Positions 16,760 through 25,825 of a stretch of 64,000 nt of DNA are shown one piece after another (positions within the stretch are counted from its first letter, which is position 1; every line of letters begins with the position of its first letter). The DNA lies in NCBI RefSeq assembly GCF_000739775.1, contig NZ_BBJH01000037.1:43374-107373 (forward strand). The letters are read 5' to 3'. Source of the stretch: Paraburkholderia heleia NBRC 101817 (GTDB taxonomy: Bacteria; Pseudomonadota; Gammaproteobacteria; Burkholderiales; Burkholderiaceae). The translations under genes and the position numbers were made by a program. Below the pieces are notes generated by a model. It was not told where the DNA came from, searched no databases, and saw nothing but the letters and a program-made list of their open reading frames with translations.

Positions 16760-17926
16760 TCAAGCCGCGAGCTTCTGCATTTGCGCAAACAGGTCGGCCT
16801 TACCCTCGAAGCCGATGCCGGGCAGGTCGGGCATCGTGATGTAGCCGTTGTCGACCTTCACGCCGTCGGGGAAGCCGCCATAAGGCTGGAACAGATCGGG
16901 ATACGACTCGTTGCCGCCAAGACCCAAGCCCGCCGCGATGTTGAGCGACATCTGATGGCCGCCGTGCGGAATGCAGCGGCTCGCGGACCAGCCGTGCTGA
17001 TGCAGCATCTCCAGCGTGCGCAGATATTCGACGAGGCCGTAGCTCAACGCGCAGTCGAACTGCAGCCAGTCGCGGTCGGGCCGCATGCCGCCGTAGCGGA
17101 TGAGGTTGCGCGCGTCCTGCATCGAGAACAGATCCTCGCCGGTCGCCATCGGCTTGTCGTAGTAGTTGCGCAGCGTTGCCTGCAATTCGAAGTCGAGCGG
17201 GTCGCCTGGCTCCTCGTACCAGAACAGGTCGTATTGCGAGAGCGCTTTCGCGTACCGGATCGCGTTGTCCAGATCGAAACGGCCGTTGGCGTCGACGGCA
17301 AGCTTCTGGCCGTCGCCCAGCACGCTCAGGATCGAATCGATGCGGCGCAGGTCCTCGTCGAGCGACGCGCCGCCAATCTTCTTCTTCACGACCGTGTAGC
17401 CGCGGTCGATATAGCTGCGCATTTCGTCCTTGAGCTTGTTGTGGTCCTGGCCCGGGTAGTAGTAGCCGCCCGCCGCATACACGAAGATCCTGCGGTTGGG
17501 TTGGCCGTTGCCGTAGCGCTCGGCGAGATGCTGGAAGAGCGGCTTGCCTTCGATTTTCGCCACGGCGTCCCACACCGCCATGTCGATCGTGCCGATCGCG
17601 ACCGAGCGCTCGCCATGGCCGCCCGGCTTCTCGTTGGCGAACATCGTCGCCCAGATCTTGCGCGGGTCGAGATTGTCGCCCGCCTCGTTCACGAGCGAGG
17701 CGGGATCGGTTTCGAGAATGCGGGGGATGAAGCGCTCGCGCATCAGCGTGCCCTGGCCATAGCGGCCATTCGAATTGAAGCCATAGCCGATGACCGGTTT
17801 GCCGTCGCGGACCACGTCGGTGACCACGGCGACGAGGCTGAGTGTCATCTTGCTGAAGTCGATATAGGCGTTGCGGATCGAGGAACTGATCGGAATGGTT
17901 TTTTCGCGGATTTCAACGATTCTCAC
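16760..17926 (-). CDS. D(-)-tartrate dehydratase-like enolase-superfamily enzyme
   Basis: A 388-residue member of the mandelate racemase/enolase superfamily. The catalytic and metal residues fall at the spacing I remember for characterised D-tartrate dehydratase (TarD): Lys in VVKKKIGG (181-183), Asp212 (VDANG), Glu238/239 (YEEPGD), Glu264 (ATGED) and His321 (CIPHGGH). The PGGHGERS loop near 101-108 is also family-typical, and the length matches. The reaction would be D-tartrate to oxaloacetate in the cytoplasm. Neighbours agree: dctA downstream and a divergent LysR upstream. Substrate assignment is inferred, not proven. Confidence 0.75.
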   Translation of the reverse strand: MRIVEIREKTIPISSSIRNAYIDFSKMTLSLVAVVTDVVRDGKPVIGYGFNSNGRYGQGTLMRERFIPRILETDPASLVNEAGDNLDPRKIWATMFANEKPGGHGERSVAIGTIDMAVWDAVAKIEGKPLFQHLAERYGNGQPNRRIFVYAAGGYYYPGQDHNKLKDEMRSYIDRGYTVVKKKIGGASLDEDLRRIDSILSVLGDGQKLAVDANGRFDLDNAIRYAKALSQYDLFWYEEPGDPLDFELQATLRNYYDKPMATGEDLFSMQDARNLIRYGGMRPDRDWLQFDCALSYGLVEYLRTLEMLHQHGWSASRCIPHGGHQMSLNIAAGLGLGGNESYPDLFQPYGGFPDGVKVDNGYITMPDLPGIGFEGKADLFAQMQKLAA

Positions 17927-18063
17927 GGGTGTCTCCTGGTGGCGCGGCCAGCATTCGCGTCGTTCGCATGGCCGCTCGCGGTTGGCTGGCTGTGGGAGAC
18001 GCTAGGTTATGCGCCTGGAACAGCACTATGATTCACTTGTTTTCACATCTTTATTAACCTGCG

Positions 18064-18993
18064 GTGAAGAATGATCTGACCTCCTACCTGGCGTTTTTTG
18101 TCCTGCTCGGGCGTTACGGAAACCTTTCAAGCGTTGCGCGGGACATGGACATCACGCCGCCGGCGGCGACCAAACGGCTTGCGCAGCTCGAGGCGCGCCT
18201 GGGCGTGCGGCTCGTCAACCGGACCACCCGCAGCGTGAGCCTGACCGCCGAGGGCGAGACCTTTCTGCACTACGCGACGCGCATTCTTGCCGAAGTGAAG
18301 GAAATGGAAGATGTGGTGTCGTCGAGCCGCTCCGTCACGCGCGGCTTGCTGCGTGTGAACGCGACGCTCGGCTTTGGGCGCACGACGATCGCGCCGCTCG
18401 TATCGGAGTTTGCGAGGCGGCATCCGCATGTCGAAGTGCAGCTCGACGTCACCGACCGGCCGATCGACCTCGTCGAAAGCGGCGTGGATCTGGCGATCCG
18501 TTTTGGCGAGCTGCCCGACAAGCGGCTCATTGCGCGGCGCATCATGACGAATCGCCGCCTGCTGTGCGCCTCGCCGCGCTATCTGGAGACGCAGGGTACG
18601 CCCGCAACGCTGGGCGATCTCGCGAATCATCAGTGCATCGTGCATCGACAGAACGACAATGCATACGGCATATGGCGCCTCGCGCGCGGTGGCGAGGCGC
18701 ATTCGGTAAAGGTGCACGGCATGCTGTCGAGCAACGACGGCGACATCGTGCTTGGCTGGGCGCTCGACGGGCACGGCATTCTGCTGCGCTCGGAGTGGGA
18801 CCTGGCGAAGTATCTGGAGAGCGGGCGCCTGCGCGTCGTGCTGCCCGAGTTCGTGCAGCCGCTTGCCGATTTGTTCGTGTATTACCCGAACAAGCGCAAT
18901 CAATCGGCGCGTGCGCGGGCGTTCATCGATTTTCTGGCGGAACGGTTCAACCGGCACGCTCCGGTGGCCGAGCCCGCGCAATCGGGCGCGTGA
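18064..18993 (+). CDS. LysR-family regulator of the tartrate/dicarboxylate genes
   Basis: A 309-residue LysR-type regulator with a GTG start at 18064. The N-terminal helix-turn-helix spans about residues 5-62 (SSVARDMDITPPAATKRL, then RLVNRTTRSVSLT), followed by the effector domain with the common ESGVDLAIRFGEL segment. It is transcribed divergently from the tartrate dehydratase-like gene across 137 bases, the usual geometry for a LysR protein that activates its neighbour and represses itself. It resembles the DmlR/TtdR branch. The ligand is probably tartrate or a related acid. Confidence 0.85.
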   Translation: MKNDLTSYLAFFVLLGRYGNLSSVARDMDITPPAATKRLAQLEARLGVRLVNRTTRSVSLTAEGETFLHYATRILAEVKEMEDVVSSSRSVTRGLLRVNATLGFGRTTIAPLVSEFARRHPHVEVQLDVTDRPIDLVESGVDLAIRFGELPDKRLIARRIMTNRRLLCASPRYLETQGTPATLGDLANHQCIVHRQNDNAYGIWRLARGGEAHSVKVHGMLSSNDGDIVLGWALDGHGILLRSEWDLAKYLESGRLRVVLPEFVQPLADLFVYYPNKRNQSARARAFIDFLAERFNRHAPVAEPAQSGA

Positions 18994-18998
18994 AGACC

Positions 18999-19025
18999 TT
19001 GTCTGTCTCCTTGAGGCGCAGACAA
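18999..19025. repeat. 7-bp inverted repeat after the LysR gene
   Basis: TTGTCTG (18999-19005) and CAGACAA (19019-19025) form a perfect stem with a 13-base loop. It follows the LysR stop and precedes the next gene by about 105 bases. It could be a weak terminator or an operator; there is no T-run. Confidence 0.35.
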
Positions 19026-19131
19026 TCCATCCGGCTGGAAAGGCAGCGGTGGTCATTACAGCCGGCCGATGTTTGCGGTAACGTGCGCGTTTGCAGAGGC
19101 GGGAATGACGCGACGAACAGGAGAGACACAG

Positions 19132-20034
19132 ATGACAAAGCGAGTGATAGTGACCGGCGGCAGCGGCCTTGCCGGCAAATGGGTGGTCGAGAACCTGGTA
19201 GCGCACGGCTACGAAGTGTTGAATCTGGACCGTGTGCCCATGCCGAAACGTACCGCGCGCACGCTGATCACGGACATCACCGACGCGGGCCAGGTTTTCA
19301 ATGCGATCGCGTCGACCACGGCGCCGGTGGAATTCGCCGACGACCTGGAGCCGAAACCGATCGACGCGATCGTGCACTTCGCGGCGATTCCCCGCATCAT
19401 GCTGACGACCGATAACGAGGTCTATCGCATCAACGTGATGGGGACATACAACATTCTCGACGCCGCTGCGAAGTTGGGGGTCCGCAAGGTGATCGTGGCC
19501 TCGAGCGAGACGACTTACGGCGTGGTGTTCGCCCACCGGCATCGCGATCCCGCGTACTTTCCGCTCGACGAGAACTATCCGGTGGATCCGATGGACAGCT
19601 ATGCCACCTCGAAAGTGGTCAACGAAGTGACCGCGAAGGCCTTCCAGGCGCGCACCGGGTCGGACATCTACTGTTTTCGCATCGGCAACGTGCTCGATCC
19701 CGAGGACTACGCGAAGTTCTCCACGTGGCTCAAGGACCCCGCGCTGCGCAAGCGCATTGCGTGGAGCTATATCGACGGGCGAGACCTCGCCAACGCGTGC
19801 CGCCTCGCCATCGAAACGGACGGGCTCGGCTTCGAGATCATGAACGTGGCGGCGGACGACGTGTCGTCCGACTTGCCGACCCAGACGCTGCTGGACCGCT
19901 ACTATCCGGGCGTGCCGGTCAAGAAGGCCCTCGGCGAGTTCGAGACGCTGCTCAGCAACGAGAAGCTCAAACGGCTGCTCGGCTGGCAGCAGCAGCACTA
20001 CTGGCGCGACGAGGCAAAACGCTGCAATCCGTAA
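19132..20034 (+). CDS. NAD-dependent epimerase/dehydratase
   Basis: A 300-residue extended SDR. The start is ATG 19132 after AGGAGA. The NAD motif is VTGGSGLAGKW at residues 7-17, and the YATSK catalytic pair lies near residues 161-165. The middle carries AAIPR and NVMGTYN, typical of sugar-nucleotide or uronate-type dehydrogenases. No polysaccharide genes are adjacent. It is followed by a strong bidirectional terminator. Confidence 0.8.
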   Translation: MTKRVIVTGGSGLAGKWVVENLVAHGYEVLNLDRVPMPKRTARTLITDITDAGQVFNAIASTTAPVEFADDLEPKPIDAIVHFAAIPRIMLTTDNEVYRINVMGTYNILDAAAKLGVRKVIVASSETTYGVVFAHRHRDPAYFPLDENYPVDPMDSYATSKVVNEVTAKAFQARTGSDIYCFRIGNVLDPEDYAKFSTWLKDPALRKRIAWSYIDGRDLANACRLAIETDGLGFEIMNVAADDVSSDLPTQTLLDRYYPGVPVKKALGEFETLLSNEKLKRLLGWQQQHYWRDEAKRCNP

Positions 20035-20049
20035 GCGCTGTCAATGCGC

Positions 20050-20071
20050 GGGGCCAGCGAGCGCTGGCCCC
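20050..20071. terminator. Bidirectional stem-loop between convergent genes
   Basis: A perfect 9-bp stem GGGGCCAGC / GCTGGCCCC with a GAGC loop, sitting between the stops at 20034 (plus) and 20099 (minus). The T-tract is weak (CCCCTT), but the stem strength and position argue for termination in both directions. Confidence 0.65.
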
Positions 20072-20098
20072 TTCACGACGTCGATGCTTCGGCCGGCG

Positions 20099-21340
20099 TT
20101 ATGCCGCCAGCTTGAGCGCTTGCGAGAAGTCCGCGATCAGGTCGTCGATATCCTCGATGCCCGCCGAAAGCCGCAGCATGCCGTCGGAGATGCCCATTGC
20201 CTTGCGCGTTTGCGCTCCGGCTTCGAAAAAGATCGTCGGCGCGACGGGAATGATGAGCGTGCGCGTGTCGCCGAGGCCGGTTGCCTTGATCGGCAGCTTG
20301 AGCGCGTTGACGACGTCGATCATGCGCTCCGCGTTGAGCAGTTCGAACGAGAGCAGCCACGATGCGCCCTTGAAGAGCGCCTGTGCAACCTCGTATTGCG
20401 GATGGCTCTTCAAGCCCGGATAGAACACCTTGCCAATGGCTTCGTGGCCTTCGAGAAATTGCGCGAGCGCGAGCGCATTGTCGCTGCTCTGCTTCACGCG
20501 CAGGGCGAGCGTTTCCGCGCCCATGGCGATGGCGTGCGCCTGCTCGGACGACAACGACGCCCCCATGTCCCGCAGGCCCTTCTTGCGGATCTGCAAAAGC
20601 CCCTGGTCTTTCGCCGGCGAGCGCCGGTAGTCGTCGGCGATATTCGGGTACGCGCTCCAGTCGAACAGGCCCGTATCGGTTACCGCGCCGCCGAGCGCGG
20701 CCCCATGGCCCGCGATGGTCTTCGTCAGCGAGTTGATGACGAGGCTCGCGCCGACTGCCTTCGGCTGGAACAGGGCGGGTGAGGTAATCGTGTTGTCGAC
20801 GACGTAGACCAGGCCGCGCTCGCGGCACAGCGCGCCGATGCCTTGCAGGTCGGGAATCTGCGTGCCCGGATTCGCGATGGTTTCGACGAACACCATACGC
20901 GTATTGGGCTGGATGGCGTTCTTCACGTTTTCGGCGTCGCTGGCGTCGACGGTCGTGACTTCCACGCCGAGCGTGCGCAAGGTGCCGAACAGGCTGTTGG
21001 TGTTGCCGAACACGTAGCGGCTCGACACGAGATGATCGCCCGCGCGCAGGAGCGTGAGGAAGGTCGCCGTGATCGCGGCCATGCCGGTGCTGAAGCAGAC
21101 CGTGCCGGTGCCGCCTTCGAGGCTCGTGATCTTGCGCTCGAGCGCGGCAGTCGTGGGGGTGCCCTGCCGCGCGTAGTTGAAGCCGCCTTTCTTCGTGCCC
21201 TGAAACACGCCGATCAGGTCCTCGACGCGCTCGAAACCATATTGCACGGACGTGTGAATCGGCTGACGCACGCCGCCGTGCTCGGTGCCCGCGATCCTGT
21301 CGCCGTGAACGATGCCAGTGGTGAAGCCGTGCTTGCTCAT
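20099..21340 (-). CDS. Cystathionine gamma-synthase family PLP enzyme
   Basis: A 413-residue Cys/Met-metabolism PLP enzyme. I chose ATG 21340 (GGAG six bases upstream). Visible residues: Tyr56 and Arg58 (NYARQGTPT) that touch PLP phosphate from the neighbouring subunit, the STGMAAI turn near 84-90, Asp182 (VDNT) and the Schiff-base Lys207 (SLTKTIAGHG). The family covers cystathionine gamma-synthase, O-acylhomoserine sulfhydrylase and methionine gamma-lyase; this subtype carries an unusually long insert after the Lys (DWSAYPNIADDYRR). The exact reaction cannot be fixed from sequence. It is not in an obvious operon. Confidence 0.8.
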   Translation of the reverse strand: MSKHGFTTGIVHGDRIAGTEHGGVRQPIHTSVQYGFERVEDLIGVFQGTKKGGFNYARQGTPTTAALERKITSLEGGTGTVCFSTGMAAITATFLTLLRAGDHLVSSRYVFGNTNSLFGTLRTLGVEVTTVDASDAENVKNAIQPNTRMVFVETIANPGTQIPDLQGIGALCRERGLVYVVDNTITSPALFQPKAVGASLVINSLTKTIAGHGAALGGAVTDTGLFDWSAYPNIADDYRRSPAKDQGLLQIRKKGLRDMGASLSSEQAHAIAMGAETLALRVKQSSDNALALAQFLEGHEAIGKVFYPGLKSHPQYEVAQALFKGASWLLSFELLNAERMIDVVNALKLPIKATGLGDTRTLIIPVAPTIFFEAGAQTRKAMGISDGMLRLSAGIEDIDDLIADFSQALKLAA

Positions 21341-21470
21341 TCTTACTCCGTTTCTCCAGTCGATTGCGTTTGGCACATTATCGCCTGTAACGCGCGTTGC
21401 CGGCATGTTGCCGGCACCTCGGCGCTGCGGGCCAATCCGGCACGCGCCAACGCCGTTCGGACTGCGACGG

Positions 21471-22742
21471 TCACAACTGCGAATCGAGGAGGGCGGCAGC
21501 GTGTTCGAGCAGCTTTTCCCGCAGCGAACGGCGGCGCCAGTCTTCAAGCGTGATGCGTTTCGCGAGGGCGACGTCGGCATCGAAAATGGCCGTCTGCCGG
21601 CGCGCGAAATCGCGGTCGTAGATGTTGAGATTGGCCTCGTCGTTGAGCTTGAACGAGCGGCTGTCGAAGTTGGTCGAGCCGACCGACACCAGATATTCGT
21701 CGACGACGATCAGCTTGCAATGGAACATCGTCGGCTGATATTCGTACATCTTTGCGCCGGCCGCGAGCAGGCTGCCCCAGCACGCACGCGACGCCTCGCG
21801 CACCGTGTGGGTGTCGATGCGCTTGCCGGGCGTGATGATACGCACCTTCACGCCGCGCTTCACCGCCTCGACGATCGCGTTGATCGTCAGCTTGCCGGGC
21901 ACGAAGTACGCCGTCGACAAATGGATGGAGCGCGCCGCGGCGGTGATCGCCATGAGGTACATCAGCTCCATGTCGTCGCTGCCGCCCGAGGGCGAGCTGC
22001 TGAACATGTGCGCGAGGCCGTTGCCCGCGGCGTCGATCTCGGGAAAGTACCTGGAGCCGTGCAGCACATTGCCCGTCGACTTGACCCAGTTGTCCATGAA
22101 GACCGCCTGCATCTGCCCGACCGCCGGACCCTCAATGCGAAAGTGCGTGTCGCGCCAGTGCTTTTCGTCCTGCGCGTGGCCGGTCCATTCCTCGGCGATA
22201 CCCACGCCGCCCGTGAACCCGATGCGTCCGTCGATCACGAGCAGCTTGCGGTGCGTGCGGTCGTTCATGCGGCCGAGACCCGTCCAGTGCGGCTTGTGAT
22301 ACAGCACGAGCTGGGCGCCCGCCTCGCGCAGCATGCGTTGATAGCGCTTGTCCATCTTCGACGAACCAACCCAGTCGAGCAGCACATGCACGGCGACGCC
22401 CGCGCGCGCCTTGTCGGCCAGCGCTCGCGCGATTTCCTCGCCAATTGCCCCGGACCAGTAAATGAAGGTCTCGAAGGTGATGGTGTGCTGCGCCGAGCGG
22501 ATGCCCGCCAGCATCGACGGAAAGATTTCATCGCCGTTCACGAGCACCTCGAAGCGGTTGCCTCCCACGACGGGCGGCCCGAGCAGCAGCCCCATCGAAC
22601 GGATGAACTGCGGACTGTCGCTCGCGTAGAGCCGGTCGATCTTGTGCTCGATCTTCTTTTCGCCGCTCGTGAGGTTCGCGATCACCAGGATGGCGACGAG
22701 CGTCACCGCGACCGTCACGACGATGAGGGCAATTGTCGGCAT
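21471..22742 (-). CDS. Phospholipase D / cardiolipin synthase-like protein
   Basis: A 423-residue protein with one N-terminal membrane anchor (residues 3-23) and two HKD catalytic motifs: HxK(x)4D at His164-Lys166-Asp171 (THRKLLVID) and a second near residue 345 (MFHCKLIVVDE). This is the layout of ClsA/ClsB-type cardiolipin synthases that join two phosphatidylglycerols at the inner membrane. A single N-terminal anchor suggests a ClsB/ClsC-like form. ATG 22742 is preferred over a start 48 bases upstream because it begins directly at the membrane anchor. Confidence 0.85.
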   Translation of the reverse strand: MPTIALIVVTVAVTLVAILVIANLTSGEKKIEHKIDRLYASDSPQFIRSMGLLLGPPVVGGNRFEVLVNGDEIFPSMLAGIRSAQHTITFETFIYWSGAIGEEIARALADKARAGVAVHVLLDWVGSSKMDKRYQRMLREAGAQLVLYHKPHWTGLGRMNDRTHRKLLVIDGRIGFTGGVGIAEEWTGHAQDEKHWRDTHFRIEGPAVGQMQAVFMDNWVKSTGNVLHGSRYFPEIDAAGNGLAHMFSSSPSGGSDDMELMYLMAITAAARSIHLSTAYFVPGKLTINAIVEAVKRGVKVRIITPGKRIDTHTVREASRACWGSLLAAGAKMYEYQPTMFHCKLIVVDEYLVSVGSTNFDSRSFKLNDEANLNIYDRDFARRQTAIFDADVALAKRITLEDWRRRSLREKLLEHAAALLDSQL

Positions 22743-22806
22743 GCGTGGGCCTCGCCTCGCGGATGGGAACGATGCCCTGCTGTAGCACATTGCATGCGCA
22801 AGCAGC

Positions 22807-22825
22807 GCCGGACGATCAATCCGGC
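22807..22825. repeat. 6-bp stem-loop
   Basis: GCCGGA and TCCGGC with a seven-base loop in the 260-base gap between the phospholipase D-family gene and the RcnB-like gene. Weak, role unknown; the gap otherwise holds nothing I can support. Confidence 0.3.
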
Positions 22826-23003
22826 ACGGCGGCTCCGGCCATGTGGTCCGGATTCGCCGGCAATTCCATGATGACGCGGTGCAAGGTCTTGATTTCGTTG
22901 ACGGTCACGTCATCGGAGAGCGGGTTGGCCCAGGCCGCTGCGGGTTGCCGGCCCCAGGCCGCGTCGCGGCGAAGAGCGGGCAAATCGTGGAACAACGGCG
23001 TGA

Positions 23004-23345
23004 TCAATGGGTACCGGCGGGCAGAACCGTTGAGATTACGCCGGTCGCGCTGGCAACGAGCACGTAGTCGCCGGCTACGCCTACCCAATGGTAGCCGCGC
23101 GGGGGCGCTTTCAGGCCATGCTGATGCCAGTTTTCGACCACGAAAATCCGGTCACGGTATTCGGGCGGCAGGCGGTCGCCACGATGCCAGTCGCGATGCG
23201 GAATGGCACCGACCGGGCGGTTGGCTCTTTCGATCGAGGTGGGCGGCGGGTTGCCAGGACGGTGTTCAGGCTGCGATGCGAACGCCGTGCCTGTCGTTGC
23301 GAGCAGGGCGGCAACAATGAAAAGTGTCGTGACTTTCGCTTTCAT
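23004..23345 (-). CDS. RcnB-family periplasmic protein
   Basis: A 113-residue protein with a cleavable signal peptide (about residues 1-23, ending AFA). The mature part shows the RcnB pattern: WHRGDRLPPEYR, VVENWHQHGLKAPPRGYHWV and GDYVLVASATGVI. RcnB in enterobacteria tunes nickel and cobalt export in the periplasm. Here there is no rcnA pump nearby, so the metal role is only a family inference. Many RcnB-like proteins in Burkholderia stand alone. Confidence 0.8.
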   Translation of the reverse strand: MKAKVTTLFIVAALLATTGTAFASQPEHRPGNPPPTSIERANRPVGAIPHRDWHRGDRLPPEYRDRIFVVENWHQHGLKAPPRGYHWVGVAGDYVLVASATGVISTVLPAGTH

Positions 23346-23409
23346 GGTGAATGCTCCAAATAGCGTTCAGGAAAAAGGAAGTGAGATGAAATTTACCTGG
23401 GACCGTTGA

Positions 23410-23616
23410 TCATTCGCTAACGGACTCACTTCCGGCGGATTCGCTGGCGCGACGCTCCTCATCGGCGACGCGGTTCGACGTACGTTCCTTGACGACAGAT
23501 TCGCCGTGCGGAGCAGTGCTCGGCGCTGGCAAGCGGGCCATGGCCATGAACGGCGCCATCATGAGGAGGCCGGCAATCGCAAACGAGGCGTTGAGTCGGT
23601 TGATGTACGTGTTCAC
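23410..23616 (-). CDS. Small exported or membrane-anchored hypothetical protein
   Basis: A 68-residue frame. The GTG at 23616 has GGGAG six bases upstream, better than the ATG at 23634, which has no ribosome site. A hydrophobic segment (FAIAGLLMMAPFMAMA) near residues 11-26 is a signal peptide or anchor, followed by a hydrophilic, acidic and Ser-rich tail. I do not recognise a family. It is transcribed in the same direction as the RcnB-like gene 64 bases downstream, so the two may share an mRNA. Confidence 0.45.
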   Translation of the reverse strand: MNTYINRLNASFAIAGLLMMAPFMAMARLPAPSTAPHGESVVKERTSNRVADEERRASESAGSESVSE

Positions 23617-23909
23617 GGCTTTCTCCCGGGTCATGAAATGAAGGATGACTAAATTATTGAAGGACTGACTCGAAGGACTGACCCGAGGTTCGAGGGAAGC
23701 CACGGTAAGACTCGTTCCGAATCCAAAGCTTGCAGCAAGTTTACATTTCGTAAGATTTGCTTTCAAGCAAGGGGAGTGAAGTTTTTGTGCGGCGTATCGC
23801 CTCACAAAATTGGCGCGCGAACACGGCGGGAGTCGCCGCCAAAGCCTCAAGGCTGCCGCGGCCGGCCGCGGCGCTGGTCTCCCCGAGGGCGCGCGGCATG
23901 CGCATGACG

Positions 23910-25451
23910 TCAGGCGACGGCGCCCTCCCTGAGCCTGAACGCGGACACGGTCTCGCGAAGCGAGTGCGCCTGCTCAGCCAATGCGTACGTCGCAGCCGAT
24001 GCCTCCTCCACGAGCGCCGCGTTTTGCTGCGTGGCCTCGTCCATTTGCGCGACGGCGATGTTCACCTGCTCGATGCCCGCCGACTGTTCGCGCGACGCCG
24101 TCGAAATATCCTGCACGGTGCCGGAAACGCGCTCCACGGCTTCGACGATCTCGTCGATGATGCGGCCGGCGTCGGCCACCTGGGACGATCCGCTTTCGAC
24201 GTGTTCCTTCGACTGCTCGATGAGCGCCTTGATCTCGCGCGCAGCGCTCGCGCTGCGCTGCGCGAGCGTGCGAACCTCGCCCGCGACGACGGCGAAACCG
24301 CGGCCTTGCTCGCCCGCACGCGCCGCTTCAACGGCGGCGTTGAGGGCGAGAATGTTGGTCTGGAACGCGATGCCGTCGATCAATCCGATGATCTCGCCGA
24401 CCTTGTTCGAGCTGTGGGCAATGGATTGCATCGTGCCGACCACGCCGCGCATCACTGTGCCGCCGCGCGCCGCGGTCTGCGCCGCCGTACCCGCAAGCGA
24501 GCTGACGTGCTCCGCATTCTGGGCGTTCATGCGGACGATCGAGGTCAGCTCCTCCATGCTCGCGGCCGTTTCTTCGAGCGACGCTGCCTGCTCTTCGGTA
24601 CGCGAAGACAAATTCTGGTTGCCCGAGGCGATCTGCGCGCTCGCCGTTGCCACGCCTTCGGCGTTGGCCCGGACCTTGCTCACCACGCGCGCGAGGCTCG
24701 CCTGCATTTTCGCAAGCGCCGTGAGCAGTTCCGCCGTTTCGTCGTCGCCATGCGCATGCAGATCGGTCGACAGGTCGCCGTCGGCAACCTCGCGCGCAAA
24801 GTTCACGGCGCGGCCCAGCGGGCTCGTGACCGTGCGGCTGAACAGGACGCCACCCGCCAGCGCGAGCAGGAACGCGACCACCATCAGCACGGCGCTCACG
24901 ATGGTGGCGTGCGCGGCCTGCACCGCGGCCTGTGCGGCCACTTGCGCGTTGGTAGCGGCAATCGTCTGCGCGGCTCGGTCGAGCAGCTGGGCTGGCGCGC
25001 GATCGACGCCGGCGACCACGGTGTCGCCTGCAACGGGATCGGCGCCCGCCGCCTTGAACGCCTCGAAGCCCTTGCGATACCCCTGACCCATCGCCTCGTG
25101 CGCCTCGGCGAACTGCGCGACGAGCGTGCGCGCTTCGCCTTCGGGCAGCTTCGTTTCGAGCGCGGCGGCGAGATCGTTCACAGTGCGCTCGCGCTTCTGA
25201 AACGCGCTCCAGTAGCGGTCGAGTTTTTGCGGGTCCTTGCCGCGCAGGAGGGTGTCTTTCCACTCCTGCACCTGCAGCTTGAACTCGACGAGCGTGGCCG
25301 ACACCATGCGCTCATTCGCGGCGGCATCCAGCACGGTGGTGCGGTAGGTATCGATGGCCTGGTTGAGCGTGTGGATGCCGTAGAACGCACCCGCCGACAT
25401 GAGGGTGAGGGACGCGGCGAAAGCGAGCGGAATCTTGCGGCTGAGTTTCAT
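23910..25451 (-). CDS. Methyl-accepting chemotaxis protein
   Basis: A 513-residue chemoreceptor: membrane segment 1 at residues 7-25, a periplasmic four-helix-bundle type sensor to about 175, membrane segment 2 near 180-202, a HAMP domain to about 255 and a long cytoplasmic coiled coil. The invariant signalling hairpin is present around residue 370 (DGIAFQTNILALNAAVEAAR). Methylation-type Gln/Glu pairs occur near 285-300 (EEQAASLEET). There is no C-terminal NWETF-type pentapeptide, so adaptation enzymes are probably recruited in trans. The ligand is unknown. Confidence 0.93.
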   Translation of the reverse strand: MKLSRKIPLAFAASLTLMSAGAFYGIHTLNQAIDTYRTTVLDAAANERMVSATLVEFKLQVQEWKDTLLRGKDPQKLDRYWSAFQKRERTVNDLAAALETKLPEGEARTLVAQFAEAHEAMGQGYRKGFEAFKAAGADPVAGDTVVAGVDRAPAQLLDRAAQTIAATNAQVAAQAAVQAAHATIVSAVLMVVAFLLALAGGVLFSRTVTSPLGRAVNFAREVADGDLSTDLHAHGDDETAELLTALAKMQASLARVVSKVRANAEGVATASAQIASGNQNLSSRTEEQAASLEETAASMEELTSIVRMNAQNAEHVSSLAGTAAQTAARGGTVMRGVVGTMQSIAHSSNKVGEIIGLIDGIAFQTNILALNAAVEAARAGEQGRGFAVVAGEVRTLAQRSASAAREIKALIEQSKEHVESGSSQVADAGRIIDEIVEAVERVSGTVQDISTASREQSAGIEQVNIAVAQMDEATQQNAALVEEASAATYALAEQAHSLRETVSAFRLREGAVA

Positions 25452-25825
25452 TGGGGTCGAATGGCTGGAATGCGGGGCGCATGACGCGCCGACCTCCTTA
25501 TAACGGCTTGCGTCCGCCCTTCTTGAGTTTTAGCGCATTGCGCCTGCGGTTGGGGATGAAGGGAGGGCATCCACGGCGCACCCGGCATTGCGTCATGGGG
25601 AGCGGTGATCTGGCGCACATAACATGCGATCGATCAGGCTCGTTCCTGACAAAAAAGCAGGTCAAACAAATAATAAGGGTTGCGAAACGATATGGTGGTC
25701 AGGCGTCTCCCCGTAAGGTGCCTACCCCGACGTTCACCCCGTCGGCCCGGCAGGGTGCGGGCTTTCACGCGCGGTTGATAGAATTGCGCAACGCGAACCC
25801 CCTCGCTTCGAAGGAGCCAGTCTGA
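25452..25825. other. 374-bp divergent intergenic region (chemoreceptor / MEKHLA gene)
   Basis: No gene. It separates the minus-strand chemoreceptor from the plus-strand MEKHLA gene and should hold both promoters. An AT-rich block lies at 25650-25700. A hairpin CCGACG (25727-25732) / CGTCGG (25740-25745) sits in the likely leader of the MEKHLA mRNA. No known riboswitch pattern was recognised. Confidence 0.5.

Noticed and set aside
22816..22920. Protein-like C-terminal frame on the minus strand between the RcnB-like and phospholipase D-like genes
   Set aside because: It lacks a start with a ribosome site and overlaps the RcnB-like gene in another frame.
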